A stretch of 64,000 bases of DNA from the NCBI RefSeq assembly GCF_003029735.1, contig NZ_KZ686270.1, positions 1-64,000 on the forward strand. Direction: 5' to 3'. The notes under the pieces are model-generated. The model was given only the letters and a program-made list of their open reading frames with translations, was not told the DNA's origin and ran no database searches. The first letter of the stretch is position 1; every line of letters starts with the position of its first letter. This DNA comes from Pedobacter yulinensis (lineage in GTDB: Bacteria > Bacteroidota > Bacteroidia > Sphingobacteriales > Sphingobacteriaceae). Shown here piece after piece: positions 62,381 through 64,000 of the stretch. A program made the position numbers and the translations under genes.

Positions 62381-64000
62381 ATGAGATACTTATGGGTATG
62401 CTTTGCGCTGTTCGCGGCGCCAGGGCCGTCGCGTGCCGCAGATTTAAAAATCAGCGAAAACCACGTGTTTATGCTGCGGCAGGATACGACCAAAAAGCAA
62501 CAGAAAGATTCGCTCCCGGCAGATACCGGCCAGAAACCAAAGAAAGTTACGCTGTATGGCAAACTGACCGCGGCGTTCCGCAAGGATCCTGATGAACTGT
62601 CGAAGTTCCCTGCCATTTCCCTTCAGCAAACATTGAAAGGGAATTACGCGGGCCTGTATGTACAGGAGCCCAGCGGCGAGCCGGGGAGCATTCAAAATAT
62701 GTTCCTGAGGGGCACTCCCCTTCCCCTGCTCAACAAAAGGAATGTTTATGAGGCTCAGCCGCTGGTCATACTCGACGGAATACCCATGGTGGGCGAGCAT
62801 CCTTTTGCTTTCGACGTTCAGCAGTACGATTTCAACAGAATCGGTACAGCCACCAACCTGCTCACCAATATTGACATCAACAATATTGAATCGATCGAGG
62901 TATTGAAAGATGCAGCTGCGACGGCGATCTACGGGCCGCGGGCTGTTAACGGGGCCATCCTGCTTACAACCAAAGCGCCGGGCCCCCGGCGCGCCATTAC
63001 TTTCAATACTTTTTTTGGCATGGCGCAGCGCCCAGGCGTTACAACCATTAACGGTAAATACGAAAACGAATTCAGGCAGCGGTTTTACGACATCTATACA
63101 ACCAATGGCCGGTATTCTGACGACGAAGTGTACCCCGTGTACCTGAGCGACTCGCTCAACACCGTTTACAGCGGAAAATCTGACTGGACAGACCTGTATT
63201 ACCGGAATGCGCTGGTTTACGGCCTGAACCTTGGATTGATGGGCGGGACAGACCGGGCCAATTTCCGGCTGTCGCTGGGCAATACCAAAAGCAGCGGCGT
63301 AGCAGACGACACCGGCCTGGACCGCTACAGTGTCATGTTTGGCATCAACATGCGGCCAGTCAAATGGCTGCTGTTTTCGGCCATGGTCAATGCAAACCGC
63401 CTAAACCGCGACCGGAACCGCAGCCTGCGCGATCGCTTTGCGCAGATCAATTATTTTCCTGACATGACCGCCCCCCTTTCGCCCAACAAGGATTTTTACG
63501 GTTCATACATCGATGCCTATAAAAAAGGATTTGACGACAACAAGACAAACACTGTACAGGGGTATGCGCGGCTGGTCGCCAGCCTGGGCAGGCTGAGCCT
63601 GAGTTCTACCTTCAACCTGGATTACAATGAGAGTTATCGGGATATCTTTTACGCCCGGACATTGCTGCAGGGAAACAGTTATGCTTCGAACTATTATGGC
63701 CTGAACCAGCGGCTTATGCTCGATAACAAGGCCAGCTACGATCTTGACCTGGCCGGCAGCCACCATTTTAATTTTTCGGCAGGCCAATCGGTCATGTGGG
63801 ACCTGTTCAAGTACAGCAATGCCTATGCTTACAAAGGCGTAAATGACTACATCAAGATCAATCTTCTTGAAACAGACGTTAACGACCCGAATTATCTTAA
63901 TCCGCTGGCCTTTCCAAAACAACTTACTTACCGTTTCCTGGACAAAACACAGGACAACCTGGTGTCTTTTTATGGAAAAGCCGATTACACCTTTAAAGAA
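62381..64000 (+). CDS. SusC-type TonB-linked outer membrane protein, N-terminal part
   Basis: The frame is open from the ATG at 62381 to the window end (540 codons) and continues beyond it. It has a signal-like start (MRYLWVCFALFAAPGPSRAA), then a linker rich in Lys/Gln, and the plug with FRKDPDELSKFPAISLQQTL, LVILDGIPMVGEHPF and SIEVLKDAAATAIYGPRAVN followed by GAILLTTKA. After that comes the barrel. It lacks the usual carboxypeptidase-regulatory-like domain before the plug. A SusD-type partner would be expected downstream, outside the window. Confidence 0.85.
   Translation, partial: MRYLWVCFALFAAPGPSRAADLKISENHVFMLRQDTTKKQQKDSLPADTGQKPKKVTLYGKLTAAFRKDPDELSKFPAISLQQTLKGNYAGLYVQEPSGEPGSIQNMFLRGTPLPLLNKRNVYEAQPLVILDGIPMVGEHPFAFDVQQYDFNRIGTATNLLTNIDINNIESIEVLKDAAATAIYGPRAVNGAILLTTKAPGPRRAITFNTFFGMAQRPGVTTINGKYENEFRQRFYDIYTTNGRYSDDEVYPVYLSDSLNTVYSGKSDWTDLYYRNALVYGLNLGLMGGTDRANFRLSLGNTKSSGVADDTGLDRYSVMFGINMRPVKWLLFSAMVNANRLNRDRNRSLRDRFAQINYFPDMTAPLSPNKDFYGSYIDAYKKGFDDNKTNTVQGYARLVASLGRLSLSSTFNLDYNESYRDIFYARTLLQGNSYASNYYGLNQRLMLDNKASYDLDLAGSHHFNFSAGQSVMWDLFKYSNAYAYKGVNDYIKINLLETDVNDPNYLNPLAFPKQLTYRFLDKTQDNLVSFYGKADYTFKE

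Overview
The window looks like a chromosomal segment from a soil- or water-type Bacteroidota, most likely a Sphingobacteriaceae member of the Pedobacter/Mucilaginibacter kind. The reasons are several SusC/SusD pairs, ECF-sigma/FecR pairs, a DUF3823 lipoprotein, signal peptides ending in A-Q, and promoters that fit the Bacteroidota pattern (-33 TTTG/TTGG, about 19 nt, -7 TAnnTTTG). The genus is inferred, not shown.

Left part (1-14.4 kb): five copies of a ~115-bp tandem repeat open the window, followed by coding debris, a secreted S41 peptidase and a long gene-poor gap. A Crp/Fnr-type regulator and an aldo/keto reductase follow; the same 16-bp palindrome lies upstream of each, so they probably form one small regulon. 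A TetR-ABC-HlyD-TolC tripartite exporter operon comes next, with clearly abnormal ATPase motifs in the ABC protein. Then come small envelope proteins (a beta-barrel candidate, a signal-peptide protein whose C-terminus resembles Hcp/TssD, a DUF4870-like protein), a membrane TPR/HTH regulator and a PAS protein that stops after its H-box.

Middle part (14.5-32.2 kb): two adjacent SusCD loci on the minus strand, each with its own ECF sigma factor and FecR. The right one (ECF-FecR-SusC with STN domain-SusD-DUF3823-GH20 with LamG) is a compact beta-N-acetylhexosamine utilisation locus. The left one has only ECF-FecR-SusC-SusD, and its SusC lacks the STN signalling domain. A LacI-type 14-bp palindrome lies upstream of the right-hand ECF gene.

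32.9-40.5 kb: two SDR oxidoreductases divergent from an HxlR regulator, a secreted glycerophosphodiesterase, a MarR regulator followed directly by a full-length rifampicin phosphotransferase-like enzyme, an FRG-domain protein and a small acidic protein.

40.5-56.6 kb: a sialoglycan locus transcribed leftwards: SusC (frameshifted in this sequence), SusD, N-acetylneuraminate lyase, NanM-like mutarotase, MFS transporter, sialidase, two-domain sialate O-acetylesterase, N-acylglucosamine 2-epimerase and a second GH20 hexosaminidase, with a divergent FadR-type GntR regulator. Together these remove O-acetyl groups, release sialic acid, take it up, cleave it to ManNAc and pyruvate, and epimerise ManNAc to GlcNAc. 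An amino-sugar kinase is not in the window.

Right end (56.6-64 kb): a small membrane protein, an iron-type operon (Cys-motif membrane protein, TonB-dependent siderophore receptor, PepSY membrane protein, unknown protein), and the 5' part of another SusC-type gene that runs off the window. No rRNA, tRNA, CRISPR array, prophage or intact insertion sequence was recognised.
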